A DNA stretch of 64,000 nt from Elysia chlorotica. Taxonomy: Eukaryota > Mollusca > Gastropoda > Plakobranchidae. Numbering within the stretch: position 1 is the first letter of the stretch; each line of letters opens with the position of its first letter. A model generated the notes under the pieces. That model saw nothing but the letters and a program-made list of their open reading frames with translations, was not told where the DNA came from and searched no databases. The stretch is from contig RQTK01000141.1 in NCBI GenBank assembly GCA_003991915.1, positions 405,348-469,347 on the forward strand, given 5' to 3'. Positions 63,578 through 64,000 of this stretch are shown here, piece after piece. Both the position numbers and the translations under genes were made by a program.

Positions 63578-64000
63578 AGACCTACAGAGGTCGGAATGAA
63601 AATTAGCACACTGTCCCACTCTTCACCCAGATGCTCCTCTTCGTTCTTAGTAATTTACTGGTTACACCATAACGGGCGTCAAATGCCTCGCTTTACTAGA
63701 GATAAAAAGCAAACCCTTAGTGCTTGTCCCACTTATTTGTGCAAGTTAAATTTACTTCAATTAAAATATAAACAATCATTATACGTCCTTAAAAAAAAAG
63801 AGTTTTTGATCGGTATTATTTTAAAACCTTTTTTTTTGACGAATTTAATAAGATAATTTTAGAGTCTGCTAGAGCTAAATACTATTTGCTCCGCTACCAC
63901 TATGGCTCCTCTGTTGTTTCCCCGTTGTTTTGAATTTGATTGCCTTTTTTCAATCAAACTTCACTAGTTGATCTATAGTTCTACTTCAAACGATAACATT

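Larger units (their letters stand above)
62394..64000. other. IST1 intron / right edge of window
   Basis: The donor gtattg follows exon 4. I see no further IST1 exon. The stretch contains the (CT)n array at 62679-62760 and an 85-bp tandem duplication at about 63400-63575. Confidence 0.5.

Overview
The window is animal nuclear DNA, most likely from a gastropod mollusc. The genes have many small exons with GT/AG introns. The spacers are AT-rich and full of (ATT)n, (CTA)n, (GATA)n and (CT)n arrays and CTAGAT patches. Decayed LINEs, a Penelope-like element, piggyBac and Tigger copies and a tRNA-derived SINE are scattered through it. The gastropod call rests on general repeat character and gene divergence and is an inference. 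There are no bacterial features, CRISPR arrays or operons. Two assembly gaps are present (25937-26010 and 39404-39419).

Four host genes are supported. (1) TMEM161 (+, CDS 3104-4621) is a multi-pass membrane protein encoded by one uninterrupted exon. (2) A TTC28-like TPR-CHAT protein (-, 46013 down to 15620) can be traced through 30 coding exons, about 1,660 codons. N-terminal TPRs are followed by a CHAT domain and a C-terminal extension. Both positions where CHAT proteases carry their His/Cys dyad look substituted. (3) IRAK1BP1 (+, 50524-54955) has a SIMPL domain. One internal coding exon could not be found, and a twice-truncated LINE sits where it should be. (4) IST1 (+, from 58194 and running off the right edge) is an ESCRT-III-associated factor with an unusual Phe-Gly-Pro-Gly-Gly repeat in its linker.

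Layout: 1-3.1 kb is the upstream region of TMEM161 with a decayed LINE. 5.0-9.2 kb is a piggyBac element, bounded by TTAA, that contains a nested Tigger (6752-8056, TA duplication) and a nested TTAA-type MITE (5338-5723). 9.2-15.6 kb has no recognisable gene. 15.6-46.0 kb is the TTC28-like gene, whose introns hold a Penelope-like RT/GIY-YIG element (33.1-35.5 kb) ending in a hammerhead-ribozyme-like fold, several LINE fragments and SINEs. 46.0-50.5 kb is the shared upstream region of the divergent TTC28-like and IRAK1BP1 genes, with a 2.15-kb T-skewed block and two opposed ATGGCGG motifs. 55-58 kb is intergenic with two long CTA arrays. 58.2-64 kb is IST1.

The host genes do not form one pathway. 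The most notable points are the apparently inactive CHAT domain, the retroelement whose stop codon lies inside a hammerhead-like fold, the reconstructable transposon nest, and the missing IRAK1BP1 exon. All exon borders were read by eye from splice signals, reading-frame phase and protein continuity.
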